Positions 1 to 10,051 of a stretch of 64,000 bases of DNA are shown one piece after another. Location of the stretch: the NCBI RefSeq assembly GCF_011075055.1, contig NW_025401109.1, forward strand, positions 248,001 through 312,000. Direction: 5' to 3'. Position 1 is the first letter of the stretch. Each line of letters opens with the position of its first letter. The notes beneath the pieces are model-generated. The model saw only the letters and a list, made by a program, of their open reading frames with translations, was not told the origin of the DNA and ran no database searches. The translations under genes and the position numbers were made by a program. This DNA is from Mangifera indica (Eukaryota; Streptophyta; Magnoliopsida; Sapindales; Anacardiaceae).

Positions 1-100
1 TGAATAAGATTTACAAATGAAAAACAAATTAATTTAGGATGTAATAATTGATATTTATATACCTTTATACCTATACAAAATGATGAACATAAAAAGGTGC

Positions 101-760
101 GTTTTTTCAAGTGGGTGCAAAAATGTGCGAAAATGTAAAGGGGTGCATGAAAATATGAAGAGGGTGCATCAACTCCGAAGGGGTGCGTGAAATCGTAAAA
201 GGGTGCATCATTCTCTTAAGGGGTGTGTGCATGCACAAAGGGGTGTGTGAAATCTTAAAAGGGTGCATCAGCTTCTGAAAGGGGTGCGTGAAAGGGTGTG
301 ACAATGCTGAAGGGGTGTGTCAAAGGGTGTGTTTTTCTGAAAGGATGCGAAAATATACAAAAGTGTAAAAGGGTGCGTGAAAATGTGTAGGGTTGCGTAA
401 AACTATAAAGGAGTGTATAAAAATGTGAAGGGGTTCGTAAAAATGTGAAGGGGTGCATGAAAATGTGGAAGGGTGCGTGAAACAGGTATATAAAAATATA
501 AAATGGTGCATGAAAATACAAACGGGTGCATAAAAATACAAATGAGAGGACGTAAAAATACAAACGGTTGTGTAAAAATATAAAACAGGTGCATAAAAAT
601 ACAAAAACGGGTGCATAAAAATACAAATGGGTGTGTGAAAATACAAACGGATGTGTAAAAATACAAATGAGGGTGTGAAATACAAACAGGTGCGTGAAAA
701 TATAAAAGAGGTACATATAATATAAAAGGGGTGCGTAGATTATAGAAAGGGTGCGTGAGA
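101..760. repeat. 20-bp minisatellite forming the left arm of foldback element A
   Basis: The segment is a run of degenerate units about 20 bp long with consensus roughly GGGTGCRTGAAAATRTAAAA. The best-preserved stretch, 160-290, has exact 20-bp spacing of the GGGTGC core. Later units (about 480-720) are more divergent, with occasional insertions. Long open frames across it are a by-product of the repeat having few stops in some frames. Confidence 0.85.
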
Positions 761-1000
761 CTATAAAAAATATGTATTATATTATATTAATAATATAATA
801 TATAATATATTATATATATATAAAAGGGTGCGGGGAATTGCAAAAAGGGTGCGTCTCTTCCCCTTTGCATTTCTACATACCCCTTTATATATAATATATA
901 ATATATTAATAATATAATTATAATATATTTTATATATAAATATATATTATATTATATTATATATTATTATTATTATTACACACTTGTTTATATTTTCATG
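761..1000. repeat. AT-rich palindromic centre of foldback element A
   Basis: The segment is mainly alternating TATA/ATAT sequence that is self-complementary across about 870. Two short GC-richer pieces flank the axis. It is the loop and axis region between the two arms, and nothing coding is visible. Confidence 0.7.
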
Positions 1001-1725
1001 CATTCCTTTACATTTTTACACACCCCTTTATACTTTTATGCACCCCTTCACAATTTCACGCACTTTTTTACAATTTTAGGCACCCTTTCATAGTTTCATA
1101 CACCCCTTTATATTTTCACACACCCTTTCAACGTTGTTGCACCCTTTCACGCCTTCAGGTTATGACACACCTTTTCAAAGTGCCACACCTTTTCACACAC
1201 CCTTTGACGCACCCCTTTAGTGCACACACCCTTTCAACGTTGTCGCACCGTTTCACACACCCCTTCAGCGTTGCTGCACCCTTTCACACACCCCTTCAGG
1301 TTATGACACACCCTTCCAAAGTGTCGCGCCCTTTTCATGCATCCCTTCAGCGTTGTCGCACCTTTTCACGCACCCTTCAAGTTATGATGCACCCCTTCAG
1401 TGTTGTCACACCCTTTCATGCAACCTTTCAGAGGCTGACGCACCCCTTTCAGAAGCTGAAGCACCCTTTTAAGATTTCACGCACCCCTTTATGCATGCAC
1501 GCACCCATTAAGAGAATGATGCGCTCTTTTACGATTTCACGCACCCCTTTGAAGTTGACATACCCTTCTACGATTTTATGCACCCCTTCGGAGTTGACAC
1601 GCCCCCTTCATATTTTCACGCACCCCTTCAGACTTTCACACACACCTTTGCATTTTCATGCACCCCTTTACATTTTTGCACATTTTTGCATCTGTTCGAA
1701 AAAACGCACCGTTTTATGTTCATCA
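1001..1725. repeat. 20-bp minisatellite forming the right arm of foldback element A (inverted)
   Basis: This is the same family of about 20-bp units as the left arm, in the opposite orientation (core GCACCC). The unit series can be matched in reverse order to the left arm, including the distinctive units around 1480-1580 (mirror of 165-260) and the end at 1720 (mirror of about 95). Confidence 0.85.
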
Positions 1726-2002
1726 TTTTGTAAAGGTATAAAAGTATATAAATATCAATTATTATATCCTAAATTAATCTGTTTTTCATCTATAAATTTT
1801 ATTTATTATAGAAAAATTAAGCTTAATTTGTATACTCTGAAATATAAAAGTCTAATCTGTGAAAACTGCTTTAAATAAAAAGAAATAGAATGAAGAGTAT
1901 TTTTGGAATGAAAAATCTCATTTGCTTAAAAAGGTAAAGTTGATAAATCTTGTCAAAAAAGGTTTAGGCAACAAATTCAGTGCCTATTTTAATTAATTTC
2001 CC

Positions 2003-2724
2003 CCCTTCCTAAGATGGGATAATGGAAAAAATAAGTGAAAGAAAGAAGAAGAAAAAAAGATCAGTATTTATTTAAAAAAATTGAGTAGGAGAAAAAACAA
2101 GAAGAGAAAGAATGATATTTATTAAAAAAAATGAGAAAAGAGATAGCAACAGGAAAAAAAGTTGGATAAAAAGAAAAAAAGTAAAAGACTGCCATTTATT
2201 AAAAAATTGAGGAGGAGAAGAAGACGAAGAGACAATAATAAGAAAATAAAATAACGAAGAAGAATAAATAAGTAAATATGACAAATAAGAGAAAATTATG
2301 CATTCTAGAATTGCTTGGGCGGCCTATTCCTCTAGTGTGTGTCTCAAGATTAACACTTTGTTTTTCTTTACAACTTGCTTTACTATTAATTGAGTCTGCT
2401 CACTTTTATTTGTATTTTCAAAATTTAGTTATTATAAAATTAGTTATTCTTCCCTTAAATTCCATCGTGATAGAAATCATAATAGATATTCATGAGAAGA
2501 AATCTTAATCTCCTTATTGTTGCTTGGAAGCTTGGCTAGGTTTTGCTTGACTTTATCTTTTTGTACAGTCCCCTTTTAAAAAGACGTGCTTAGGTTGTTC
2601 TTAAATTTCCTCTATTGAGGGTTTGTTGTTCCCTTTTCATATACCTTTAATTATAGAGGAAGAAAAGAGAAAATTATGTATTTTAAAAAGGCAAATGGTC
2701 ACAATTTCAAAGATAAAAATCTAA
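2003..2724. other. Purine-rich non-coding stretch, start of segmental copy 1
   Basis: 2003-2270 is dominated by A and G on the plus strand, with three loose repeats of a TTTATTAAAAAA-plus-purine-run motif. 2170-2430 is repeated at 9060-9310, which marks the start of the duplicated block. 2430-2724 has no counterpart in copy 2. No gene-like frame is credible. Confidence 0.5.
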
Positions 2725-3292
2725 ATAGAATTTTAGATGTCACTGTTTAATATTTTCAACTAGTTAATAGATAGAGATAATCATCCAACAATTCAAAACT
2801 AGTTATTGTTGAAATTTCGTCGTCTTTACAATTTAATGTCGGTTGGATTAAGAGCATGCAGAAAAGTCTGAATGAGCCGTACACATGGATACTATCAAGG
2901 ATTGTTCCAAATGTCCAAAAAACAATGGATATTATCAAAGGTTGCTGCAGATGTGAAAACAAATTAATATTAGCCTCATGCTTTTGATCATTCAAATGCT
3001 ATATCCTTACTAAATTCAAATGTTAATTACGTATCAACATTGGAGATCCGAGTCTTGTACTGCCACGACATCATTTTGCTAGAATATCATTGATCTTACA
3101 ACGCCGTGCAGAGTTGTATGAACATGAACAATTTGCATCAAGAGAGCGATACAACAGTGACACATATTCTCATTAATACTTGGAAACTCATATAATAAAA
3201 AAAACAACTTCATTTATTTATTAGATTCCAACAAAAAGATAGTAAGAACCAACTTATGTTTAAAATATCACAATAATTTGTATTTAAGATCG
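2725..3292. other. Orphan 3' flank of a deleted BBE-like gene
   Basis: The segment is closely similar to 9310-9910 and 43266-43850, which lie immediately beyond the stop codons of the two BBE-like genes. Here the similarity breaks at about 3292 and resumes with sequence equivalent to about 13085, so the gene, promoter and part of the next element (about 3.2 kb) have been removed. Confidence 0.75.
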
Positions 3293-4920
3293 CAAATATT
3301 TGAAATTAATTTAAAATTAAAATTTTTTGATATGATTCTTTTCAGATTGAGTTACAGAGCAAAGTTTTCAATCTAAAACTTAAATTGGCACAACATAAAT
3401 ATGATTTGATAATATGAATTATTAAGTCTATTATGTACATCCAATTTTAACTATTAATTAGATATTCATATAATATATTATTATATAATTAAATTAAATT
3501 AAATTATTAATTTAAAATGATATAATCAAATATAATATATTATTTTAAATATTCAGAATTGAATATCCGGAATTTTATCTTGTAGCAAATCATCTCCTCC
3601 CAAATTGACCAAGAAATGTCTAATGAATGTCTGTCTACAAACTACGAAGAGCCGTATTTTATTAGTTTTTGACATAATGCAACATGTGATAATCAAATCA
3701 AGTTTCAGGTGATCCATTTAGATTGACTCAAATATTATATTATATTTAAATGCAATTTGAATTTTAATTCATTAATCTTGAGCTGACATTGAATTTATTC
3801 TTTTAAATTTAAACTATTCCGAATTAAAATTTGTTCAAATTTAATTTAGATTAAATTCAATTCTACACAATAGTCAATATTATTATTATTGGAAGTTACA
3901 AATAAAATCTCATACCTTAATTAATATTGTTAGTATATAATAAACTTGCTAGTTCATGTCATTGAGTCGTATTCATATCAAATCAATTCAGGTTTCATAT
4001 TAAAGAGTCTAAACCTTAACCTGATTTGAAATAAAATCATGTTAAAATTTTTTAACCGAAAACTGTATTGAAATATTTTTTAATTGACCTGAGTCTAATT
4101 AACCCAAACTATGTAACAAGTAAAGTCGTGTCAAAATATTACATATGATGAATGTTTTATTATGGAATAACACACTTTGTCAAATTTCAAAGAATAACAC
4201 GATCTGTTACAAAATAATACGCGAATTGATATTTTGTCAAAATAAAATTACTTTATTTCAAATTAATATTAATAGTTTGCGTATTGTCTTTTTATATGAT
4301 CAATTGTAAGGATAAAATAACAAAATATCATAATAAAAAACCTAAATAAGTCTATAACTTCAACTTCGAAATTATACGATTCATACCCAATGAATTTAAT
4401 GATTAATTGTCAAATATTTAAGAAATTTAATTTCAATCCATATGATGAATGTGATTATCATAAATATAAAAAGAAGTCAAAGTATATGAATATGACACAT
4501 CTAATATAATAATTTCAACACAAGTCTACAAAAAAAAGTTATTAAATTAAAATGAATGTCTTTGGGTAATGCAAATTTAATATTTGGTAATCAATATTGA
4601 TTTTTTTGTTGATTCGAATTAGAGAATAAAGATTTTGTGAATTGATATTCTTTCTATCAAATTAAGAAAATAAAAATATTAGAGATTTTTTACTGTTATG
4701 ATGTTATGTAATATTTTATTTAAAATTTTCAAATTAGTTTGAGTGAATTCAGGTTCACTTCATATCAACTTGAACATGATCTGATTTTATGGAAGTCAAT
4801 CCGAACCTAACTCAAACTATTTTTTATGTTTAAAATCAAAACGCTAACCTAATTTTTTCATGACGTATCTATTAGGTTAACGAATCATGTCAAATTTTAT
4901 CAGGTTTAACATATAATAAA
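3293..4920. mobile_element. Long-inverted-repeat element, copy 1: left arm mostly deleted, right arm complete
   Basis: 3293-3950 matches 13085-13800 of copy 2 (end of left arm plus centre). 3950-4920 is the right arm. Its distal part (4330-4920), absent from copies 2 and 3, reads as the reverse complement of the left arm kept at 12050-12780, with shared motifs such as the disrupted ACGACACRATACGAAA region. No coding capacity is seen. Confidence 0.6.
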
Positions 4921-5014
4921 ACTATGCATACTTATAATGAACACTAATTTGAGTATCAATAATAATGTATCATTGTGAATGGGTATTTATTAAACAACAA
5001 AATTATGGTACAAA

Positions 5015-5160
5015 AAGTGAGTATATAAATAATATGTTATTATATAATTAGGTGATTTTAAATTAAAAATAAAATAATATTTTATATAATAACATGTTAT
5101 TTATATATTTATTTTATGTATTTAAAATATAAATATATAATATTACTCATTATAATATCG
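5015..5160. mobile_element. Small palindromic AT-rich MITE
   Basis: The segment is an imperfect palindrome around TTTTAAATTAAAAATAAAAT, with flanking arms containing AATATGTTATTATAT and its inverse. Related copies are at about 36110-36235 and 61435-61560. Ends and target duplication are not resolved. Confidence 0.4.
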
Positions 5161-5645
5161 AATCAAATGATAATACATCTAAATTTAAGGAAATGCTTAC
5201 GAGAAGGAGAAGAAGACGCAGAAATACTAACGGGAAATGAAAAATGAAAAAGAATAAATAAACAAATATTGTGGATTGGAAAAAATTATATATTTTAAAT
5301 ATTTTTTATTTTTTTTAGTTTGTGTTAATTAAATGCCAGTGAATGTGTAACTTATTATAATTATTATTCTATAATCTAACAATATTTCATCTGACTTCAA
5401 CAATTTGAAGTTAATATATTAATCTTTGAATCAAATACTTTGATGGTTTTAATATAAGTCAAATATGATAAAAACGTGCACAAAAGAACAATTTCAACTT
5501 TATGTGCAAACATGAAAAGTCCACCACTTTTGATAAGCACGGATTGCTATTTTCCAACTTTACATACAAACATGAAAAGTAGCCACTTTTTGAGATAATA
5601 TTATATGTGGTGTTTTCCATGGGTTCATCTTGTTTTTTTGAGATA
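5161..5645. other. Non-coding AT-rich spacer
   Basis: 5475-5640 is similar to 14185-14290 of copy 2, including two ATGAAAAGT repeats. 5190-5290 is purine-rich and resembles 2100-2280. No gene is recognisable. Confidence 0.5.
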
Positions 5646-5649
5646 ATCT

Positions 5650-6000
5650 TATATATGTAAATTAATTATATAGCTATATTCATACATATACTATGTGATA
5701 GTATCTAATTTAATAATTTGATAGTAAAAAATAAAATAAATAATTATATTACTTAATTATAAAAAATCACCTCAATTTATATAAATAAGTTATAGATAAT
5801 TTTTATTTTATTTTAAATTATTATTGAGAAGTATATACAAATTAATTATACAATCATATTCATGTATACATTCTGTGGTAAAATCTGATTTAATAATTTT
5901 GAAATAAAAAAATCATATTACTTAATTATAAAATATTATTTTAATTTATATAAATAAATTATTGTTTCTCCGTATAATTTTATTTTATTTTAAAATTGTT
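5650..6000. repeat. Tandem doublet of a unit of about 175 bp
   Basis: 5650-5825 and 5830-6000 are two similar AT-rich units. Each contains AAATTAATTATA, then a TTAATAATTT stretch, TTACTTAATTATAAAA, TCAATTTATATAAATAA and a TTTTATTTTATTTTAAA end. The same doublet occurs at 14317-14670, so it predates the block duplication. Confidence 0.6.
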
Positions 6001-6523
6001 ATTAACAAAAAAATAAAGTCGGTTAATTATATATGTTGGTTTTTATTTGACCAAGAAATATAATATAATCTTAACCTGGATTTTGATTTGATTCTCATCT
6101 CATATTAGGGCACATGCATGAATAATATTTATGTGGTCAATTGTTCAATACAGAAAATGTCAATCTTTTCATTCCACCGAAAATAAGAAGAAATCCATCA
6201 AATAGCTTCGACTTGCATCATGTATGACTATACGTGTGGGATGTAAATCACATATGGTAAAAATTTTATAAAAAATCAATGAAATTCATGTTCAATTTTC
6301 TATTGTTAGATTCTAATCTTCTTTAATCACAATAACACTAACACAATTAAATGAAATCACAATCTATTTTACAAATAAATTGTAGAATCAAAAATATTTA
6401 AATATATATCTCTAACATCTTGGTTATCAATACAAATACAAGTAAATCTTTGCATCCCTTAAACAATAGAAGATGAAAATGAACAATGTACTACCTTTTT
6501 ATCCATTAATTGCATGACCTTTG
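6001..6523. other. Non-coding spacer before copia copy 1
   Basis: The segment is similar to 14755-15213 of copy 2 apart from small indels. It contains no credible open frame. Confidence 0.5.
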
Positions 6524-6739
6524 AATCATATAAATAATATTGGCACTCCAAGACATATCTTATTTACATTAACTTTGAAATATATAGTACATTCAAGAGC
6601 TATATACGGCTAGATGTGAAACAGTATAATATATGGTCAAAATTATAAGTTGTATCTAATACAGTATAATATACAACAAAATATATGATGCTATATTTGT
6701 TTGCATGAGTTGTGCAAATCACCCTCCCTCAAGCCTAAC

Positions 6740-7990
6740 AGGTTTTACAAAAACTATTAACTTGTCCATTAAGAGTTGAAATCTAGTTTTGGATATCGAC
6801 TTAGTGAGAACATTTGCAATTGGTGGAGGAAAAATATCGCACCTTGAGGAGCCCTTGTTGGGCTTGATCTCTAGCAAATTGGAAGTCAATCTCTAAGTGC
6901 TTAGACTGTGAATGGAAAATAGGATTCAGGGTGAGATATGTAATCGATAAATTATCACACTAAATAATAGAGGCCGATGTAATAGAAAAACTAATTTCAT
7001 GAAGGATAGATTTGAGCCATATAATTTCCGAGGCACATGTTGCAACTACCTCATACTCGACCTCTGTTGAGGACCAAACAACTATCTGTTGTTTCTAACA
7101 ACTCCATGAAATTAAATTAGAGCCGAAGTAAATTGCAAAGCTGGTGGTACTTTTTATATCATCTAGATTGTTGCCCTAGTTGGCATCACAATAAACAACA
7201 AGATCAAAATTGCTTAGTTTATGAAGAAGCAAGCAATGACCGATAATGTCATGTAAATAATGCAAGATCTGCTTAACACCTTGTTAGTGAGATTTATAGG
7301 GCTGATGCATGTATTGCACCACTTGATTAATAGAGAAGGCAATTTCGGGTCTTATGATACACAAGTATTGCAAGCTATCAGCCATCTACCACTACAATGT
7401 TGGATCATCAAAGGGTTCAGAATCTTTATGCACAAATTTGATGGTAGGCCACGAAGGAGTAGAAACAAATTTGGTAATGCTCATGTTGGCTTTATCAAGA
7501 TGATCTTTAATGTATTTCTCTTGAGATAACACGAGCCCGTGGTGTAGCCAACTAACCTCAACACCAAGAAAATAATTCAACAAACCAAGGTCTTTAAGAG
7601 TAAAGTCTTGTTGAAGCTGCTTGATGACACGAGACAAAAAAAATGGAATTGCTATCAGTGAGAATAAGATCATCCACATAGATGAGACAATGCGTCATAT
7701 TATGCCTTGTCTATAGCAATAAAGTGAAGTATCAACTTTGGAACTAATGAAGCCAAACCATTGTAAGAGAGTGGTAATATAAGACAACCATGCCCTTGGT
7801 GCTTGTTTAAGGCCATAAAGAGACTTGTGGAGGCAGTAGACATGATGAGGTTTTAGTGGATCAGCATAGCCTTGAGGTTGCACCATGCATATGGTTTCAT
7901 CAAGTTGACCATGTAAAAAAGCATTAGAAACATCTAATTGTGTGATATTCTAGCCAAAGGATACTACAAGTAAAAGAAAAAGTCAGATTA
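6740..7990 (-). pseudogene. Copia reverse transcriptase/RNase H, decayed
   Basis: On the minus strand, 7695-7886 gives the copia RT signature MVQPQGYADP..LHKSLYGLKQAPRAW followed by the ISSKVDTSLY segment. 7392-7679 continues with LKDLGLLNYFLGVEV and the LSQEKYIKDHL region. These are the standard C-terminal RT blocks of Ty1/copia Pol. Frame changes and stops separate them, and the region below 7390 is too decayed to translate. It encodes no functional enzyme. Confidence 0.85.
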
Positions 7991-8018
7991 TAGATGGCTT
8001 AACTACTAAACTAAATGT

Positions 8019-8713
8019 CTAAAAGTAGTTGATACCATGGCATTGATGAAACAATTTTTGGTATAAAGAAAGATGACTAGAACGTGGTGTGGAAAGACGA
8101 TTTATAGTGTAAACGGTAGCTTCAAAAGCATATTCCCAAAATTGCATTGACAAATTAGTATGATTTAAGAGAGCAAGATTAGTTTCAGCGATATGAGTAT
8201 GCTTTTTTTTGACACAACCATTTTGTTCTAGCATGTATGGACATGAATAAATCGTTGAGAAATATCATTGTCAATAAGATAATTTTGCATGGCCTGAAAT
8301 TCTCCACCTTAGTCAGATTGAAAAGTTTTAATAGAACAACCGAAATACTTTTCAACAATACAATGAAATTTAATGAAACAACTAAGTGCCTCAAGCTTGT
8401 ACTTAATAAAAAATATCCATGAATATTTGCTAAAATGATCATAAAATAGAAAATAATAACTAGCACTATTTATTGAGAAAACTAGGGCAGGGCCCCAAAT
8501 GTCTGAACAAACTAATTCTATTGGAGCGGAAGCATTAAAATTAGAGGATGGGAAAGGTAATATGAAGGATTTACTGATGCTACAAGCATGACAATAAGTA
8601 CTGATATCATTAACAAAATTAATATTAGAGTACCGCAAGATGTGTTTAACAATCGGGATTGAAGCATGCCCAAGGTGCGACTGACAAGGCAGAAGAAAAG
8701 GCTTTGTAACCAC
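8019..8713 (-). pseudogene. Copia GAG-pre-integrase/integrase core, decayed
   Basis: The minus-strand frame 8309-8713 contains a GAG-pre-integrase segment (HLGHASIPIVKHILR, CHACSISKS) followed by the start of the rve integrase core: CSDIWGP with the first catalytic Asp, and IKTFQSD with the second. 8019-8234 continues in another frame with the AHIAETNLALL-like and YTINRLSTP segments. This copy retains the integrase core that is deleted in the two later copies, but frameshifts break it. Confidence 0.85.
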
Positions 8714-9059
8714 TAGAAGAGGACTAAAATAACTCTAATGAAAGAGAATATAACCCCTTGTCACTCCAGCCTTCGTGTAGGATTGCTCAAAATATCAAAT
8801 CCTTAATAAAAAAACAGTAGTAAAAAATTCAAGAGAAACACAATTAACATAAGTAAATGCATTAACAAAAAGTAAATTTTGACAAACAGATGAAAAATAA
8901 AGAATATCTTGAAAAGAATAGGGCTTCGATTTAAGAGAGAATGTATTGGAACTAATATGAGTGATTGGAAGTGTTTTACTATTACTAATAACAAACTCTT
9001 TCGGTCTAATATTTTTAGAATGAATGAGCAGGTTTTCATGTCATTAAAAAACGTTGGAG

Positions 9060-10051
9060 AAAAAAAACAAAAAAGTAAAAGATTGGAAAAGAAGACGAAG
9101 AGACAATAATAGGAAAATAAAATAATGAAGAAGAATAAATAAGTAAATGTGATAAATAAGAGAAAATTATGTATTCTAGAATTGTTTGGGCGATCTATTC
9201 CTTTAGTGTGTGCCTCAAGATTGACGCCGTGCTTTTTTTAACAACTATTTTACCGTTGATTGAGTCTATTTGCTTTTACTTGTATTTTCAGAATTTAGTT
9301 GTTGTGAAGATAATCATCCAACAATTTAAAACTAGTTATTGTTGAAATTTCGTCGTCTTTACAATTTAATGCTGGTTGGATTCAGAGCATGCAAAAAAGG
9401 CTGAACGAGCCGTACACATATAATTGCCAACATTATTCAATATTTGTCATACGTAGAAGGGGAAAACAGCACTAGTGTTCCAAATTTCCAAACAACAAAG
9501 GATATTATCTAAGGTTGCTGCAGATGTGAAAACAAATTAATATTAGCCTCATGTTTTTGATCATTCAAATGCTATATCCTTCCTAAATTGAATGTTAATT
9601 ACGTATCAACATTGGAAATCCGAGTCTTGTACTGCCACGACATCATTTTGCTGGAATATCATTGATCTTACAACGCCGTGTAGAGTTGTATGAACATGAA
9701 CAATTTGCATCAACAGAGCGATACAACAATGACTATAGCACAATGCTTCAAGTTATTCTTATTGTTGTATGGTGACACATATTCTCATTAATACTTGGAA
9801 ACTCATATAATAAAAAAACAACTTTATTTATTTATTAGATTTCAACAAGAAGATAGCAAGCACCAGCGTGTGTCAATTTTACAACCATTAAAACATTACA
9901 ATAATTTGGATACTTAATTAAATATTCATATGATCTATTGTCATACTACTGAATAATAATATGTAACTTAAATATATAATTGAATTCTTAAATCTTAAGT
10001 GCTCGTGATTTTATTGATATTCATATTATACCTGGAATAATTAATATTAAA
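9060..10051. other. Start of segmental copy 2; 3' flank of the frameshifted BBE-like gene
   Basis: 9060-9310 repeats 2170-2430. 9310-9910 repeats the orphan flank 2775-3292 and also 43320-43850. Copy 2 lacks the equivalent of 2430-2770. No coding sequence is seen. Confidence 0.6.
10010..10015 (-). terminator. Polyadenylation signal AATAAA of the frameshifted BBE-like gene
   Basis: AATAAA on the minus strand lies about 40 nt past the stop codon. The intact gene has the same motif at 44002-44007. Confidence 0.45.

Larger units (their letters stand above)
1..2002. mobile_element. Foldback (long inverted repeat) DNA element A, left tip outside window
   Basis: The two halves are inverted copies of each other. 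Positions 1-760 (GGGTGC-rich) read as the reverse complement of about 1000-1800 (GCACCC-rich), with an AT-rich centre. The right end is the mirror image of the left end of a second element at 63444: both terminate in GGGAAATTAATTAAAATAG, then continue through matching sequence (1725-2002 against 63444-63735). About 200 bp of the left tip lies before the window. No transposase is encoded, so the element is non-autonomous. The GGGAAAT terminus and long terminal repeats fit a Mutator-like or foldback class, but the target-site duplication cannot be tested here because the left boundary is outside. Confidence 0.75.
2170..9058. repeat. Segmental duplication, BBE block copy 1 (BBE gene missing)
   Basis: The order of segments matches copies 2 and 3: purine-rich start, BBE 3' flank (2725-3292), long-inverted-repeat element, AT-rich spacer with a 175-bp doublet, then a minus-strand copia. 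The BBE gene itself is absent. The copy stops at about 9058 inside the copia gag/integrase region, where copy 2 starts directly. It is more diverged than copies 2 and 3 are from each other. Confidence 0.8.
6529..9058 (-). mobile_element. Ty1/copia retrotransposon, copy 1, truncated
   Basis: The 3' LTR (in minus orientation) is at 6529-6721, preceded by AATCA at 6524-6528, the same 5-bp target duplication that flanks copy 2. The LTR terminus is TGATTTGCACAAC on the minus strand. The body runs from RNase H/RT (about 6740-7900) to integrase (8019-8713) and stops at about 9058, where the next segmental copy begins. Gag and the 5' LTR are lost. Relative to copy 2 it has a deletion of about 750 bp at about 8037, but it keeps about 340 bp of integrase that copies 2 and 3 lack. 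Confidence 0.85.

Noticed and set aside
101..760. Regular short repeats that might suggest a CRISPR array
   Set aside because: The units are contiguous with no unique spacers, the context is clearly a plant nuclear genome, and the array is mirrored at 1001-1725.
1162..1878. 238-codon plus-strand open frame rich in His, Pro, Phe and Thr
   Set aside because: It is a translation of the 20-bp minisatellite; the minus-strand frames at 107-716 and 63712-63945 are the same effect in the other arm. No gene features are present.
1..2002. Centromeric or subtelomeric satellite
   Set aside because: The units are 20 bp, the array is short, it is inverted around an axis and bounded by unique terminal sequence shared with element B, so a transposable foldback element explains it better.
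2278..2508. Small plus-strand frame at 2278-2508
   Set aside because: The corresponding sequence in copy 2 (9160-9310) does not keep the frame, and no start context or domain is present.
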